Below, piece after piece: positions 17,502 through 26,971 of a DNA stretch of 64,000 nucleotides. A program made the position numbers and the translations under genes. A model generated the notes under the pieces. It worked only from the letters and a program-made list of their open reading frames with translations. It was not told the origin of the DNA and did not search any database. Source of the stretch: DATBGO01 sp963695645 (GTDB lineage: Bacteria; Actinomycetota; Actinomycetes; Streptosporangiales; Streptosporangiaceae). The stretch spans positions 1,733,468 to 1,797,467 of the forward strand of contig CAVOHC010000012.1 of NCBI GenBank assembly GCA_963695645.1. Direction: 5' to 3'. The stretch's first letter is position 1, and every line of letters starts with the position of its first letter.

Positions 17502-18719
17502 TCAGAAATAGTCGAGCAGGAACGGAGTGCCGGCGAACGCGCAGTCCAGGGCATCGTCGGTCACCGGGTCCCCGCCGGCGGCCAGCCCGGCGGTGCGGAG
17601 TGTCTGCATGGGAGTTCCGGCGTACAGCGCGGCGAAGCCGCGTGCGCCGAGCGAGACCGGCGGGACGGCGGGCACCGGCGCGCGGTCATCCGTTATACCC
17701 GGGTTAAGGGTTCCGTTCCCGCCGCTGACCGCCAGCATCCACAGGCCCGAGTTGGCCGGGATGCTGGCGTCATCAAGCCGGATCGCCGTGGTCACCCCGG
17801 CGGCGGCAGGGAAGCCGCGGGCTGCGATGGCCGCCGGGGCGTCGAGCACCCGCAGCATCCAGTGCCTGCGGTCCACCAGGCCGAGGTCGGCCTCGCGGGT
17901 CAGCCAGCCGACCGGATCGTCAGGGGCCAGCAGCGCCCGGACTCGATCGGCGATGGACGCATGCGAGGCGACGACCGCCCAGATTGCCCTGGTGGTCTGC
18001 GCCGAGGCCGCCACCGCGCGCTCGACCATGATCTCGCCGTCGCCATGCCAGCGGTAGGCGAGGAAGCCGTCAGCTGCCAGATAGCCGGACAGGTGCGGAT
18101 CGGACAGCCAGCGCCGGAGATCGGCGGCGGAGCGGGTAGCTGCCCCGCAGTGCCTGGCCGTCTCGTGCACCGCGCCGGTGACCTCGACCACCTCAGCCGC
18201 GTCATCCGGGCCGGCCCGGCGAAGCGAGGCACCCGCGGGCTGCGCGCCGACCTCGGGCGGCAGCAGCGAGCCCAGCGACCTGGCGGGCAGCGCCGCCTCG
18301 TACTGGCCGCCCGCCAGCTCCCAGCCCAGCGACCGGTAGATCGGCGTGGTCGCCGGGTAGAGCACCGAAACCGGGTAACCGCGGCCGGCGATCAGCCTGA
18401 GCATCTCGGTCATCAGCGCCTTCCCGACGCCGCGGCCGCGTTCTTCCGGCGCGACCTTGACACCCGATACCCCGGCCATCCGCATGCTCCGGCCGTGCCA
18501 CCATTGCCGCATATCCAGGTACCTCGCGGCGCCGATCATCCGCTGGCCGTCGAAGGCCCCGAGGTGCCGCCCCGCGCGGGCGCTGTCCGCGGCCATCGCG
18601 AGCGTGCGGGCCCGGTCCGCGTCGTTCATCGGGCCGAACGCCTGGCGGCGCAATTCGACCTCGGCCTCGAGATCGTCATCCTCGGTCAGCTGGCGGATCA
18701 CCAGGCCGGGCCCGGTCAC
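17502..18719 (-). CDS. Eis-like GNAT N-acetyltransferase
   Basis: A protein of about 405 aa with the Eis architecture: an N-terminal GNAT domain (VKVAPEERGRGVGKALM is the acetyl-CoA loop), a second GNAT-like domain, and a C-terminal SCP2-like domain. The Tyr of PIYRSLGWE corresponds to the general acid of Eis. The protein ends LLDYF, with a terminal Phe whose carboxylate acts as the base in Eis. Known members acetylate aminoglycosides or other amines; the substrate here is unknown. I favour GTG 18719 (VTGPGLVIRQL), 22 bp after the yebC stop. The ATG at 18794 would overlap yebC. Confidence 0.85.
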   Translation of the reverse strand: MTGPGLVIRQLTEDDDLEAEVELRRQAFGPMNDADRARTLAMAADSARAGRHLGAFDGQRMIGAARYLDMRQWWHGRSMRMAGVSGVKVAPEERGRGVGKALMTEMLRLIAGRGYPVSVLYPATTPIYRSLGWELAGGQYEAALPARSLGSLLPPEVGAQPAGASLRRAGPDDAAEVVEVTGAVHETARHCGAATRSAADLRRWLSDPHLSGYLAADGFLAYRWHGDGEIMVERAVAASAQTTRAIWAVVASHASIADRVRALLAPDDPVGWLTREADLGLVDRRHWMLRVLDAPAAIAARGFPAAAGVTTAIRLDDASIPANSGLWMLAVSGGNGTLNPGITDDRAPVPAVPPVSLGARGFAALYAGTPMQTLRTAGLAAGGDPVTDDALDCAFAGTPFLLDYF

Positions 18720-18741
18720 GAGCGCAGTCCCGCGAGGCGGG

Positions 18742-19494
18742 TCATCCGATCTTCTCCATGATCTCGTCGGACACCGAATAGTTCGCGTAGACATCCTGCA
18801 CGTCGTCGGAGTCCTCGATCGCCTCGATCAGCCGGAACACCCGTTTGGCGTGTTCCTCGTCGAGTTCCACCTCGGCGGTCGGCAGGAAGGGCGTCTCGGC
18901 GGATTCGTAGTCGATGCCGGCCTGCTGCAGCGCCGTGCGCACGGCGTGCAGATCGGTCGCCTCGCTGACCACCTCGAGCGACTCACCGATGTCGTTGACC
19001 TCCTCGGCACCGGAATCGAGCACCGCGGCGAGCACGTCGTCCTCGCTAGCCCCCGTCGTCTTGCCGACGAGCACCACGCCCTTGCGGTGGAACAGGTAGG
19101 AGACCGATCCTGGGTCAGCCATCGAACCGCCGTTCCTTGAGAACGCCGTCCGCACATCCGAAGCTGCCCGGTTCCTGTTGTCGGTCAGGCACTCCACGAG
19201 CACCGCCACGCCGCCCGGCGCGTAGCCCTCGTAGGTGATCTGCTCATAGGAGGCCCCGCCAGCCTCAAGCCCGGCGCCGCGGCGGACCGCCCGGTCGATG
19301 TTGTCGTTCGGCACCGAGCTCTTCTTGGCCTTCTGCACGGCGTCGTAGAGCGTCGGGTTGCCTGCCGGGTCACCGCCGCCGGTCCGCGCCGCCACCTCGA
19401 CATTCTTGATCAGCTTGGCGAACAGCTTGCCGCGGCGGGCGTCGATGACGGCCTTCTTGTGCTTTGTGGTCGCCCACTTCGAGTGGCCGCTCAT
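18742..19494 (-). CDS. yebC: YebC/PmpR-type translational or transcriptional regulator
   Basis: A 250-aa member of the YebC/TACO1 family. The start MSGHSKWATTKHKKAVIDARRG and the segments DNIDRAVRRG and YEGYAPGGVAVLVECLTDN are diagnostic. Family members have been described as DNA-binding regulators and, more recently, as factors helping ribosomes through proline stretches. Its ATG overlaps the pdxT stop by 4 nt. The pdxS-pdxT-yebC-ruvCAB order is typical of actinobacteria, here with the Eis-like gene inserted. Confidence 0.95.
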   Translation of the reverse strand: MSGHSKWATTKHKKAVIDARRGKLFAKLIKNVEVAARTGGGDPAGNPTLYDAVQKAKKSSVPNDNIDRAVRRGAGLEAGGASYEQITYEGYAPGGVAVLVECLTDNRNRAASDVRTAFSRNGGSMADPGSVSYLFHRKGVVLVGKTTGASEDDVLAAVLDSGAEEVNDIGESLEVVSEATDLHAVRTALQQAGIDYESAETPFLPTAEVELDEEHAKRVFRLIEAIEDSDDVQDVYANYSVSDEIMEKIG

Positions 19495-20096
19495 GACCGT
19501 TCCCTCACCATGTCAACGAAGAGCCTGTGGATACGCCGGTCCGGCGTGAGCTCAGGATGAAACGCCGTCGCCAGCGCGGGTCCCTGGCGGACCGCGACGA
19601 TCCTACCCGTGCACGGCTCAGCCGCGAGAACCTCGACGTCGTCGCCGGTTTCCTCGACCCAGGGCGCCCTGATGAAGACCGCGTGGTAGTCCGGGCCGCC
19701 GATCCCCCGCAGCGCGATGTCGCTCTCGAAGGAGTCCGCCTGCCTGCCGAAGGCATTCCTGCGGACCGTCATGTCGATCGCGCCGAGCGTCTCCTGGTCG
19801 CTGGCCGTCTTTACCAGCCGCGTAGCCAGCAAGATCATGCCAGCACAGGACCCGAAGGCCGGCATGCCCGAGCTGATCCGCTTGCGCAGCGGTTCTGCCA
19901 GGTCGAAGATGACCGCGAGCTTCCACATCGTGGTGGACTCGCCGCCAGGGATGATCAGCCCGTCGACGGCGTCCAGCTCGTCGGGCCTGCGGACCGGCAC
20001 GCCGCGGGCGCCCGTCTCGCCGAGCGCCCGCAGGTGCTCAGCGACGTCGCCTTGCAGGGCGAGCACGCCGATAGCCGGCGTTCGGGCCCCGGTCAC
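19491..20096 (-). CDS. pdxT: Pyridoxal 5'-phosphate synthase glutaminase subunit PdxT
   Basis: A 201-aa class I glutamine amidotransferase that supplies ammonia to PdxS in the DXP-independent vitamin B6 pathway. The catalytic Cys lies in FGSCAGMILLA, and the His/Glu pair in TAFHPELTPD. The N-terminus IGVLALQGDVAEHL is characteristic. Its start overlaps the pdxS stop by 4 nt. Confidence 0.95.
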   Translation of the reverse strand: MTGARTPAIGVLALQGDVAEHLRALGETGARGVPVRRPDELDAVDGLIIPGGESTTMWKLAVIFDLAEPLRKRISSGMPAFGSCAGMILLATRLVKTASDQETLGAIDMTVRRNAFGRQADSFESDIALRGIGGPDYHAVFIRAPWVEETGDDVEVLAAEPCTGRIVAVRQGPALATAFHPELTPDRRIHRLFVDMVRERS

Positions 20097-21091
20097 CAGC
20101 CGCGGCTTGCGTAGTGCTGCTCAGCGGGCAGCGTGTCCAGGTTGATCCCGGCCATTGCCTCACCGAGGCCCCTGGACACCTTGGCGATGACGTCCGGGTC
20201 GTCATGGAACGTGGTGGCCTTGACGATCGCCGCGGCGCGCGCGGCCGGGTTGCCCGACTTGAAGATCCCGGACCCGACGAAGACCCCGTCGGCGCCGAGC
20301 TGCATCATCATCGCGGCGTCGGCCGGCGTGGCCAGGCCGCCGGCGGTGAACAGCACGACCGGCAGCTGGCCGGCCCTGGCCACCTCAGCTACCAGCTCGT
20401 AGGGCGCCTGCAGGTCCTTGGCCGCACTGAAGAGCTCTTCCGCCGACAAGGTGGCGAGCCGCCTGATCTCGGCCCTGATGCCGCGCATGTGCCTGGTCGC
20501 CTCGACCACGTTGCCGGTGCCCGCCTCGCCTTTCGATCTGATCATCGCGGCGCCCTCGGCAAGTCTCCGGAGCGCTTCGCCCAGGTTGGTGGCGCCGCAT
20601 ACGAACGGCACCGTGAATTCCCACTTGTCAACGTGATGCGCCTCGTCGGCAGGCGTCAGCACCTCGGACTCGTCGATATAGTCGACCCCGATCGCCTGCA
20701 GGACCTGTGCCTCGGCGAAGTGCCCGATCCGGCACTTGGCCATCACCGGGATGGACACCGCGGCGATGATCCCGTCAATCATGTCGGGGTCGCTCATCCG
20801 GGCCACGCCGCCTTGCGCGCGGATGTCGGCGGGCACCCGTTCCAGCGCCATCACCGCTACCGCACCGGCATCCTCGGCGATCTTGGCCTGCTCAGGCGTG
20901 ACAACGTCCATGATCACGCCGCCCTTGAGCATGTCGGCCATGCCGCGCTTGACACGCTGCGTCCCGGTTTGCGATTGGGCGCCACCAGCCTGCGCTGCGG
21001 CCGTTCGGTCTGCCGTGGGCGAGCCTGGGTAACTGGCGGAACGCGTGGAACCTGCCGTACCGGCCGATTCGCCGGAACTGGGGAAAGGCAT
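20093..21091 (-). CDS. pdxS: Pyridoxal 5'-phosphate synthase subunit PdxS
   Basis: A TIM-barrel synthase making PLP from ribose 5-phosphate, glyceraldehyde 3-phosphate and ammonia. The family start RVKRGMADMLKGGVIMDVV, the catalytic-lysine segment MAKCRIGHFAEAQ and GADGVFVGSGIFKSGNP are all clear. I placed the start at ATG 21091 (MPFPSSG), preceded by GTGAGG. An N-terminal Ser/Ala/Gly-rich extension of about 45 residues precedes the barrel, as in many actinobacteria. It is the first gene of the pdxST-yebC run. Confidence 0.95.
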   Translation of the reverse strand: MPFPSSGESAGTAGSTRSASYPGSPTADRTAAAQAGGAQSQTGTQRVKRGMADMLKGGVIMDVVTPEQAKIAEDAGAVAVMALERVPADIRAQGGVARMSDPDMIDGIIAAVSIPVMAKCRIGHFAEAQVLQAIGVDYIDESEVLTPADEAHHVDKWEFTVPFVCGATNLGEALRRLAEGAAMIRSKGEAGTGNVVEATRHMRGIRAEIRRLATLSAEELFSAAKDLQAPYELVAEVARAGQLPVVLFTAGGLATPADAAMMMQLGADGVFVGSGIFKSGNPAARAAAIVKATTFHDDPDVIAKVSRGLGEAMAGINLDTLPAEQHYASRGW

Positions 21092-21254
21092 CAGTAACCT
21101 CACTAGATCGCACCTGGCATGCACCTGGCATAGACCTATTCATGGTAGGTGCTGAGCTCGCCCGGTAGCAGATTCGGCCAGGCCAGCTGGCCCTGCGAGG
21201 CAGGCCGGCCCGGCCGGTCCAGCCCGCCCGGCCGGCCATCCCGACTCAGCCGGC

Positions 21255-21812
21255 TCAGCTGGTCAGGCGCGGCATGTCCGCGCCCTGGCCGCCCTGGCCC
21301 GGCGCGACCAGGGAGTCGTCGATCTCGAAGAACTCCGGCAGCGCCGCGCCGCCGGCGAGGTGAAACAGCCGCACTAGCCAGCGGCGGCGCGCCGACCTGG
21401 TGGCCGCTACCGCGCCGTTGTAGAACTTCCGGGCCAGGAACACCTGATGCGCGGCGCCCTCAAGCTCGGTCAGCAGCTCGGCTGCGTCTTCCCTGCCGGT
21501 GAGCGTCGCCAGGAAACCTGGCTGGCCGAGAGCCGCCCGCAGCGCCCTGGTCAAGTCGCTCTCCGGCAGTTCCCGCGCCTCGCTGGCGGACCTCGCGTCG
21601 TGCGCCGCCCCGGCCAGCAGCAGGCTGGTGGCGGGATCGAGCAGGCCGGACGAGGCGAACTCCATCGCCACCGAGCTGCGCCGCACCAGCGCCGCGTCCA
21701 GCGCCGCCCTGGCCGTCTCCAGCCGCGCGTGCAGCCGGTCGAGCCTGCCCGCGCGCCAGGACACGTAGACGCCGATGATCGCGACGACGGCGATCACGAT
21801 GACGGTCGTCAC
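21255..21812 (-). CDS. LemA-like membrane protein
   Basis: A 185-aa protein with one N-terminal membrane helix (VIVIAVVAIIGVYVSW). Helical segments RLHARLETARAALDAALVRR and ARKFYNGAVAATR, followed by LPEFFEIDDS, resemble the LemA family pattern (ARRYYN... and EFFE). The similarity is weak, so the LemA call is tentative. The C-terminus is a short Gly-rich tail. It overlaps pimA by 4 nt and is the last gene of the phosphatidylinositol mannoside operon. Confidence 0.65.
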   Translation of the reverse strand: MTTVIVIAVVAIIGVYVSWRAGRLDRLHARLETARAALDAALVRRSSVAMEFASSGLLDPATSLLLAGAAHDARSASEARELPESDLTRALRAALGQPGFLATLTGREDAAELLTELEGAAHQVFLARKFYNGAVAATRSARRRWLVRLFHLAGGAALPEFFEIDDSLVAPGQGGQGADMPRLTS

Positions 21813-22936
21813 CTGGCCACCGCCACATGGCCGACGCCAGGAACCACTGCCTCGTAGACGGCCAGCACGTCACGCGCCACCACCGGCCAGTCGTAGGCGC
21901 GCACCGCGGCCGACGCAGCCGCCGACAGCCTGGCCCGACGCGCTGGCTCATCGAGGAGCCGCCCGGCCGCCACGGCAAGCCCGTCCGCGCTTCCGGTCTC
22001 GAACAGCTCCCCCGCCTCGCCGCCGCGCAGGACCCGCCGGAAGGCCTCAAGATCGCTCGCGACGATGGGCGCACTCGCCGCCATCGCCTCGGCCAGCACG
22101 TATCCGAAGCTCTCGCCGCCGGTGTTCGGCGCGCAGAACACATCGACCGAGTGATATACCCGGATCTTGTCTTCCTCGCTGACCTGCCCCAGCAGCACCA
22201 CCCTGGGCAACAGCTCCGGCGGGACCTTCTCGAGCGCCTCCTCCACATCCCCCGGGCCGGCGATCAGCAGCCGCACCCCGGGGCGCTGCGCGCCGAGGAT
22301 CTCGAAGGCGCGGAGCATCACGGCGAGTCCCTTGCGCGGCTCGTCGATCCGGCCGACGAAGCCGAGGGCGCCGCCGGGTCCCGGCCAGCCGGGCAGCGGG
22401 TCAGCCTTCTCGAACCTGCGCACGGCGATGCCGTTGGGTATCAGCACCGCGTCGCCGCCGAGATGCTCGACCAGCGTGGTCCGCGCTGCCTCGGAGACGG
22501 CGATCCTGCCGCTGATCTTCTCCAGCGCTGGCCGCAGGATCGGCTGCGCCGCGTGCAGGATCCTGGACCGCGGGTTCGCCGTGTGGAAGGTGGCCACGAT
22601 CGGGCCGTCGGCTACCCAGCAGGCGAGCAGCGAGAGGCTCGGCGCGGTCGGCTCGTGCACGTGCAGGACGTCGAACCCGCCGTCCCTGACCCACCTGCGG
22701 ACCCGGCTGGCCGACAGGAATCCGAAGGCCATCCTGGCCACCGCTCCGTTGTATGGGACGGGGACGGCCCGGCCGGCCGGGACCACGTAGTCGGGCAGCG
22801 GCGTGTCGTCATCGGCGGGCGAGATGACGGACACCTGGTGGCCCAGCTCGATCAGGGCCTCCGCGAGGCCCCTGATGTGCTCCTGGACGCCGCCGGGCAC
22901 ATCCCAGCTGTACGGGCAGACCAGGCCGATCTTCAT
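21809..22936 (-). CDS. pimA: Phosphatidyl-myo-inositol mannosyltransferase PimA
   Basis: A 375-aa GT4 glycosyltransferase (GT-B fold) that adds the first mannose to phosphatidylinositol at the inner membrane face. The start MKIGLVCPYSWDVPGGVQEHI holds the glycine-rich membrane/substrate loop. HVHEPTAPS and the C-terminal sugar-nucleotide motif GESFGYVLAEAMA with its conserved Glu are visible. The gene lies between the acyltransferase and LemA-like genes with 4-nt overlaps on both sides, the canonical PIM operon. Confidence 0.93.
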   Translation of the reverse strand: MKIGLVCPYSWDVPGGVQEHIRGLAEALIELGHQVSVISPADDDTPLPDYVVPAGRAVPVPYNGAVARMAFGFLSASRVRRWVRDGGFDVLHVHEPTAPSLSLLACWVADGPIVATFHTANPRSRILHAAQPILRPALEKISGRIAVSEAARTTLVEHLGGDAVLIPNGIAVRRFEKADPLPGWPGPGGALGFVGRIDEPRKGLAVMLRAFEILGAQRPGVRLLIAGPGDVEEALEKVPPELLPRVVLLGQVSEEDKIRVYHSVDVFCAPNTGGESFGYVLAEAMAASAPIVASDLEAFRRVLRGGEAGELFETGSADGLAVAAGRLLDEPARRARLSAAASAAVRAYDWPVVARDVLAVYEAVVPGVGHVAVAR

Positions 22937-23955
22937 GGCCCGTCCGCCATCGCGGCTGTGCCGGTGCCGTCCGCGGCTGTGCCGGTGCCGTCCGCCGCTG
23001 CGCGGGTGCCGTCCGCCGCAGCGGTTGCTGCTGCGTCCGCCGCGGCCAGCCTGGCCGGGTCAAGGTCAGCGACGAAGACTCGCTGCAGCATGTGCCAGTC
23101 GGCCGGGTGCTCCCTGATGCCGGCCTCGAAAACCCTCGCGACCTGCTGAGTCATGGCCGCTATCTGCTGCCTCCTGTCGCCTCCGGCGGGCACCGGAATC
23201 TCTTCGTATATGTGCACGCCCCACTGCTCGCCCTCGAACCACATGACCGCTGGCATCAGCGCGGCTCCGGTCTGCACGGCGAGCGCGGCGGGGCCGCCCA
23301 TCATCCGCGCCCTCTCACCAAAGAATTCCACCTCGATGCCCGCTCCCGTGACATCCCGGTCACACGGCAGGCAGACGACCCGGCCCGCGCGCAGCCGCTG
23401 CGCTAGTGTCCCGAACCTGCTCGCTCCGCCGCTCGCGGCGAGCACCTCCATGCCGAGTCCCTCGCGGAAGGCGACGAACCGCTCGTAGACCGACTCGGGC
23501 TGCACGCGCTCGGCGACCGTCGTGAAAGAACCTGCCCCGCGGTTGATGATCCATGCGCCGGCCTGATCCCAGTTGCCCATATGCGGCAGTGCGAAGATCA
23601 CCCCGCGGCCAGCGGCCAGGTAGCCGAAGGCCTCGTCAACGTGGCCGGAATCGTGCATCTCGCTGATCAGCCGCTGCACCGGGATGACCGGCAGCCGGAA
23701 CACCTCGAACCAGTACCGCCCGTAAGAGCGCATCGCATCCCTGGACAGCGCGCGCAGGTCGGCGCCTGACGCGCCGGGGCCGAGGACCCGGCGCAGGTTC
23801 GCCTCAAGGATCTGGACCCGGGGGCCCTGGCGGCGCCAGGCGACGTCGGCGCCGAACCTGAACGCGCCCCGCGCCCAGGACTCCGGCAGCCGGCACACCA
23901 GGGCCCAGCCGAGTCCGTAGCCGGCGTCGGTGATCCTGTCCCTCAGTCTGGGCAT
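22933..23955 (-). CDS. Phosphatidylinositol mannoside acyltransferase
   Basis: A 340-aa member of the lipid A lauroyl acyltransferase (HtrB/LpxL) superfamily; in actinobacteria with this neighbourhood it is the PatA-type enzyme acylating PIM1. The catalytic HxxxxD motif is in LPHMGNWDQAG near residue 125. The C-terminal 30 residues are a low-complexity tail made of 7-residue AADGTGT repeats (21-bp DNA repeats at about 22950-23022). It overlaps pgsA by 13 nt and pimA by 4 nt. Confidence 0.9.
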   Translation of the reverse strand: MPRLRDRITDAGYGLGWALVCRLPESWARGAFRFGADVAWRRQGPRVQILEANLRRVLGPGASGADLRALSRDAMRSYGRYWFEVFRLPVIPVQRLISEMHDSGHVDEAFGYLAAGRGVIFALPHMGNWDQAGAWIINRGAGSFTTVAERVQPESVYERFVAFREGLGMEVLAASGGASRFGTLAQRLRAGRVVCLPCDRDVTGAGIEVEFFGERARMMGGPAALAVQTGAALMPAVMWFEGEQWGVHIYEEIPVPAGGDRRQQIAAMTQQVARVFEAGIREHPADWHMLQRVFVADLDPARLAAADAAATAAADGTRAAADGTGTAADGTGTAAMADGP

Positions 23956-24596
23956 CCGTCGTCACCTCCTGAACCGGTTCCAGCGCTATTCCCGGAGGCG
24001 GCGGCGGCTTCCCTGCGCACGGCGAGAACCCGCTGGCCGAACGTGACGGTGCTGGCCACCGCGAGCAGCCAGAGCCCCACCGGAAGGACATACGGTACGC
24101 CAAGTCCCGAGAGGCCCGTGGCGACAAGGCCTATCAGCAGCCGCTCGCTCCGTTCGGCGATCCCGACGTCGCAGCGCAGGCCCAGCCCTTCGGCCCGCGC
24201 CTTGGCGTACGACACGAGCATCCCGGCCACCAGGCAGTACAGCGCCACCCCGGCGAGCAGGCTGCTGTGGCCGCCGAGCACGAACCAGGCCGCGAGCCCG
24301 GCGAAAACCGCGGCGTCCGCGACCCGGTCCAGGGTGGAGTCCAGGAACGCGCCGAAGGCGCCGGTGGTCCCCTTGATCCTGGCCAGCGTCCCGTCGAGCA
24401 TGTCGGTGAGGACAAATCCCGTGCAGACCATCGTGCCGGCGAACAGGTGCCCGGTGGGGAACAGCGCGAGCGCGCCGGCGCTCATCCCGATGGTGCCGGT
24501 GATGGTGAGCGCGTTGGGGGTGATCGGCGTCCGGGCAAGCGCAGTCCCTACTGGCGTCAGGAGCCGGGCGATGGCGGGGCGCAGCACGGTGAGCAT
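23943..24596 (-). CDS. pgsA: CDP-alcohol phosphatidyltransferase (phosphatidylinositol phosphate synthase)
   Basis: A 217-aa integral membrane enzyme with about six helices. The family motif reads DMLDGTLARIKGTTGAFGAF, followed by LDSTLDR, that is DxxDGxxARxxxxxxxxGxxxDxxxD. In the PIM operon this enzyme joins CDP-diacylglycerol and inositol phosphate. It is the first gene of the minus-strand operon pgsA-acyltransferase-pimA-LemA-like. An EF-G-like gene is transcribed divergently. Confidence 0.9.
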   Translation of the reverse strand: MLTVLRPAIARLLTPVGTALARTPITPNALTITGTIGMSAGALALFPTGHLFAGTMVCTGFVLTDMLDGTLARIKGTTGAFGAFLDSTLDRVADAAVFAGLAAWFVLGGHSSLLAGVALYCLVAGMLVSYAKARAEGLGLRCDVGIAERSERLLIGLVATGLSGLGVPYVLPVGLWLLAVASTVTFGQRVLAVRREAAAASGNSAGTGSGGDDGCPD

Positions 24597-24770
24597 GGCC
24601 GTCTGATCTTACTGGCGCTCCGAGTCCAGGTTGGGTATGCCCGCCGCCGGAACGGCCGGCCAGAACCGGGACAAGCCGGGTGATTCCTCCCTGGGACTTG
24701 TGATCGCATGCCGGCAGGTAAAGGCTGGTCGTGCAGCAGCCGAACGCGGGAGCAACAGGAGGCGGTGCGG

Positions 24771-26921
24771 ATGGCGGACAAGACGGGCACAGCTGGAGCC
24801 GCGGGCAGGGCACCCTCGGCCGACCAGCCCGACAGCGTGCGCAACGTGGTGCTGGTCGGCCACTCAGGAGCAGGAAAGACGACCCTGATCGAGGCGCTAC
24901 TCGTCGGCACCGGGGCGATCCAGCGCGCCGGACGGGTCGAGGACGGCTCGACGGTGAGTGACTTTGACGAGGTCGAGGTCAGGCAGCAACGGTCGGTGAA
25001 CCTCACCCTGGCGCCGATCGTGCACGGCGGAGTCAAGGTCAACCTGCTGGACACCCCCGGATACGCGGACTTCACCGGCGATCTGCGGGCCGGCCTGCGG
25101 GCCGCCGATGCTGCGCTTTTCACTGTCTCGGCGGCCGAGGGCGTGGACGGCCTGACCAAGATGCTGTGGGACGAGTGCGCGGCCGTCGGGATGCCGCGGG
25201 CCGTGATCATCACCAAGATTGATCACCACCGTGCCGACTTCAGCGAGGCGCTCGCCGCCTGCCGTGCGGCGTTCGGCGACTCGGTAGCGCCCCTGTACCT
25301 GCCGGTGGCGGACGCCCAGGGCGGCGTCCGCGGGCTGATCGGGCTGCTCTCGGAGCAGTTCTATGACTATTCAGGCGGCAGCCGCAAGGAGAGCACACCT
25401 GAGCCTGGCCAGGCCGACGGCCTCGCCGAGTCACGCAGCGCGCTGATCGAGGCGATCATCCAGGAGAGCGAAGACGAGAGCCTGATGGACTCTTACCTCT
25501 CCGGTGACGATCTCGACGTCAAGGGCCTGATCGAGGACCTGGAGACGGCAGTGGCGCGCGGCAGCTTCTACCCCGTGCTCGCGTCGGCGGCCCCGCACGG
25601 CATCGGCATCACCGAGCTGCTCGAGGTGATGACCCAGGCCTTCCCGGCCCCGCAGGAGCACCCGCTGCCCGCGGTGACCACCGTGGATGGCAAGCCGGCC
25701 ACCGGCTTGACCTGCGATCCGGCCGGCCCGCTGCTCGCCGAGGTCGTGAAGACCACCTCGGACCCGTATGTCGGACGGATCAGCCTGGTCCGGGTCTTTT
25801 CCGGCACCCTGCGGCCCGACGCCGTGGTGCACGTATCCGGTCATGGCCGGGCCGATCGCGGCCACGCGGACCACGATCAAGATGAGCGGATTGGCGCGCT
25901 GACCTCGCCGCTGGGCAAGCAGCAGCGCAACGTCGCACAATGCGTCGCCGGCGACATCTGCGCCGTCGCGAAGCTGTCCAGCGCGGAAACGTCGGACACC
26001 CTGTCCGACAAGGAACGCCCGCTGATCATGGAGTCCTGGGCGATGCCGGAGCCGTTGCTTCCGGTGGCGATCACGGCCAAATCCAAGGCCGATGAGGACA
26101 AGATGTCGCAGGCGCTGGCGAGGCTGGTGGCCGAGGATCCGACGATGCGCCTGGAGATGAACGCCGAGACCCGCCAGCTGGTCCTGTGGTGCATGGGCGA
26201 AGCGCACGTTGACCTGCTGCTCGACCGGCTGTCCAGCAGGTACGGAGTGGCCGTGGAGACCACCGAGCTGCGGGTGCCGCTGCGCGAGACGGTGGCCGGA
26301 AAGGCGCAAGGCCTGGGCCGGAACGTCAAGCAGACGGGCGGCCATGGCGAGTTCGGGATCTGCCATATCGAGGTCGAGCCCATGCCGTCTGGCTCTGGCC
26401 TCGAGTTCGTCGACAAGATCGTCGGTGGCGTGGTGCCGCGGCAGTTCATCCCGTCGGTGGAGAAGGGCGTCCGCTCTCAGATGGAACAGGGCGTGATAGC
26501 CGGCTACCCGATGGTCGACATCCGGGTGACCTTGTTCGACGGCAAGGCGCACTCGGTGGACTCCTCCGACATGGCGTTCCAGAAGGCCGGCCGGGCCGCG
26601 CTGCGCGACGCGTGCGAAAAGGCGAAGGTGAATCTCCTGGAACCGGTCGACGAAGTGTCGGTCCTGGTGCCCGACGACTACGTCGGCGCGGTGATGTCTG
26701 ATCTGTCGTCGCGCCGCGGCCGGGTGCTCGGCACCGAGCCGGTGCCGAGCGGCCGGACGCTGGTGAAGGCCGAGATCCCGGAACTCGAGATCACCAGGTA
26801 CGCCATCGACCTGCGGTCAATGTCGCACGGCACTGGCTCGTTCGCCCGCTCCTACCTGCGCTACGAGCCGCTGCCCGCGCACCTGGCGGACAAGGTCGCC
26901 GCGGCCTCCAAGCCCGGCTAG
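24771..26921 (+). CDS. Elongation factor G-like GTPase (EF-G2 type)
   Basis: A paralogue of EF-G of about 716 aa. I use ATG 24771 with AGGAGG 8 nt upstream. The P-loop is GHSGAGKTTL, and the G3 motif is DTPGYADFTGDL. The G4 motif is TKID, where canonical EF-G has NKxD. The switch I segment RQQRSVNLTL lacks the usual RGITI. Domains III-V follow, with the domain IV loop region and RRGRVLG near the C-terminus. EF-G-like proteins of this type are common in actinobacteria; their role is not settled, and they are often thought not to replace EF-G in translocation. The gene lies between HIT and pgsA on the opposite strand. Confidence 0.88.
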   Translation: MADKTGTAGAAGRAPSADQPDSVRNVVLVGHSGAGKTTLIEALLVGTGAIQRAGRVEDGSTVSDFDEVEVRQQRSVNLTLAPIVHGGVKVNLLDTPGYADFTGDLRAGLRAADAALFTVSAAEGVDGLTKMLWDECAAVGMPRAVIITKIDHHRADFSEALAACRAAFGDSVAPLYLPVADAQGGVRGLIGLLSEQFYDYSGGSRKESTPEPGQADGLAESRSALIEAIIQESEDESLMDSYLSGDDLDVKGLIEDLETAVARGSFYPVLASAAPHGIGITELLEVMTQAFPAPQEHPLPAVTTVDGKPATGLTCDPAGPLLAEVVKTTSDPYVGRISLVRVFSGTLRPDAVVHVSGHGRADRGHADHDQDERIGALTSPLGKQQRNVAQCVAGDICAVAKLSSAETSDTLSDKERPLIMESWAMPEPLLPVAITAKSKADEDKMSQALARLVAEDPTMRLEMNAETRQLVLWCMGEAHVDLLLDRLSSRYGVAVETTELRVPLRETVAGKAQGLGRNVKQTGGHGEFGICHIEVEPMPSGSGLEFVDKIVGGVVPRQFIPSVEKGVRSQMEQGVIAGYPMVDIRVTLFDGKAHSVDSSDMAFQKAGRAALRDACEKAKVNLLEPVDEVSVLVPDDYVGAVMSDLSSRRGRVLGTEPVPSGRTLVKAEIPELEITRYAIDLRSMSHGTGSFARSYLRYEPLPAHLADKVAAASKPG

Positions 26922-26936
26922 CCAGCCGCCCGCGAC

Positions 26937-26969
26937 GCGGACTGGGCTGCGCGGCCCGGCCCAGTCCGC
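26937..26969. terminator. Bidirectional terminator between EF-G-like and HIT genes
   Basis: A perfect 11-bp stem, GCGGACTGGGC / GCCCAGTCCGC, with an 11-nt loop fills the short gap between two convergent stops. Confidence 0.75.
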
Positions 26970-26971
26970 GG

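Noticed and set aside
25431..26552. 373-codon minus-strand frame opposite the EF-G-like gene
   Set aside because: It is low-complexity His/Arg/Leu sequence without motifs and fully covered by a well-supported gene.
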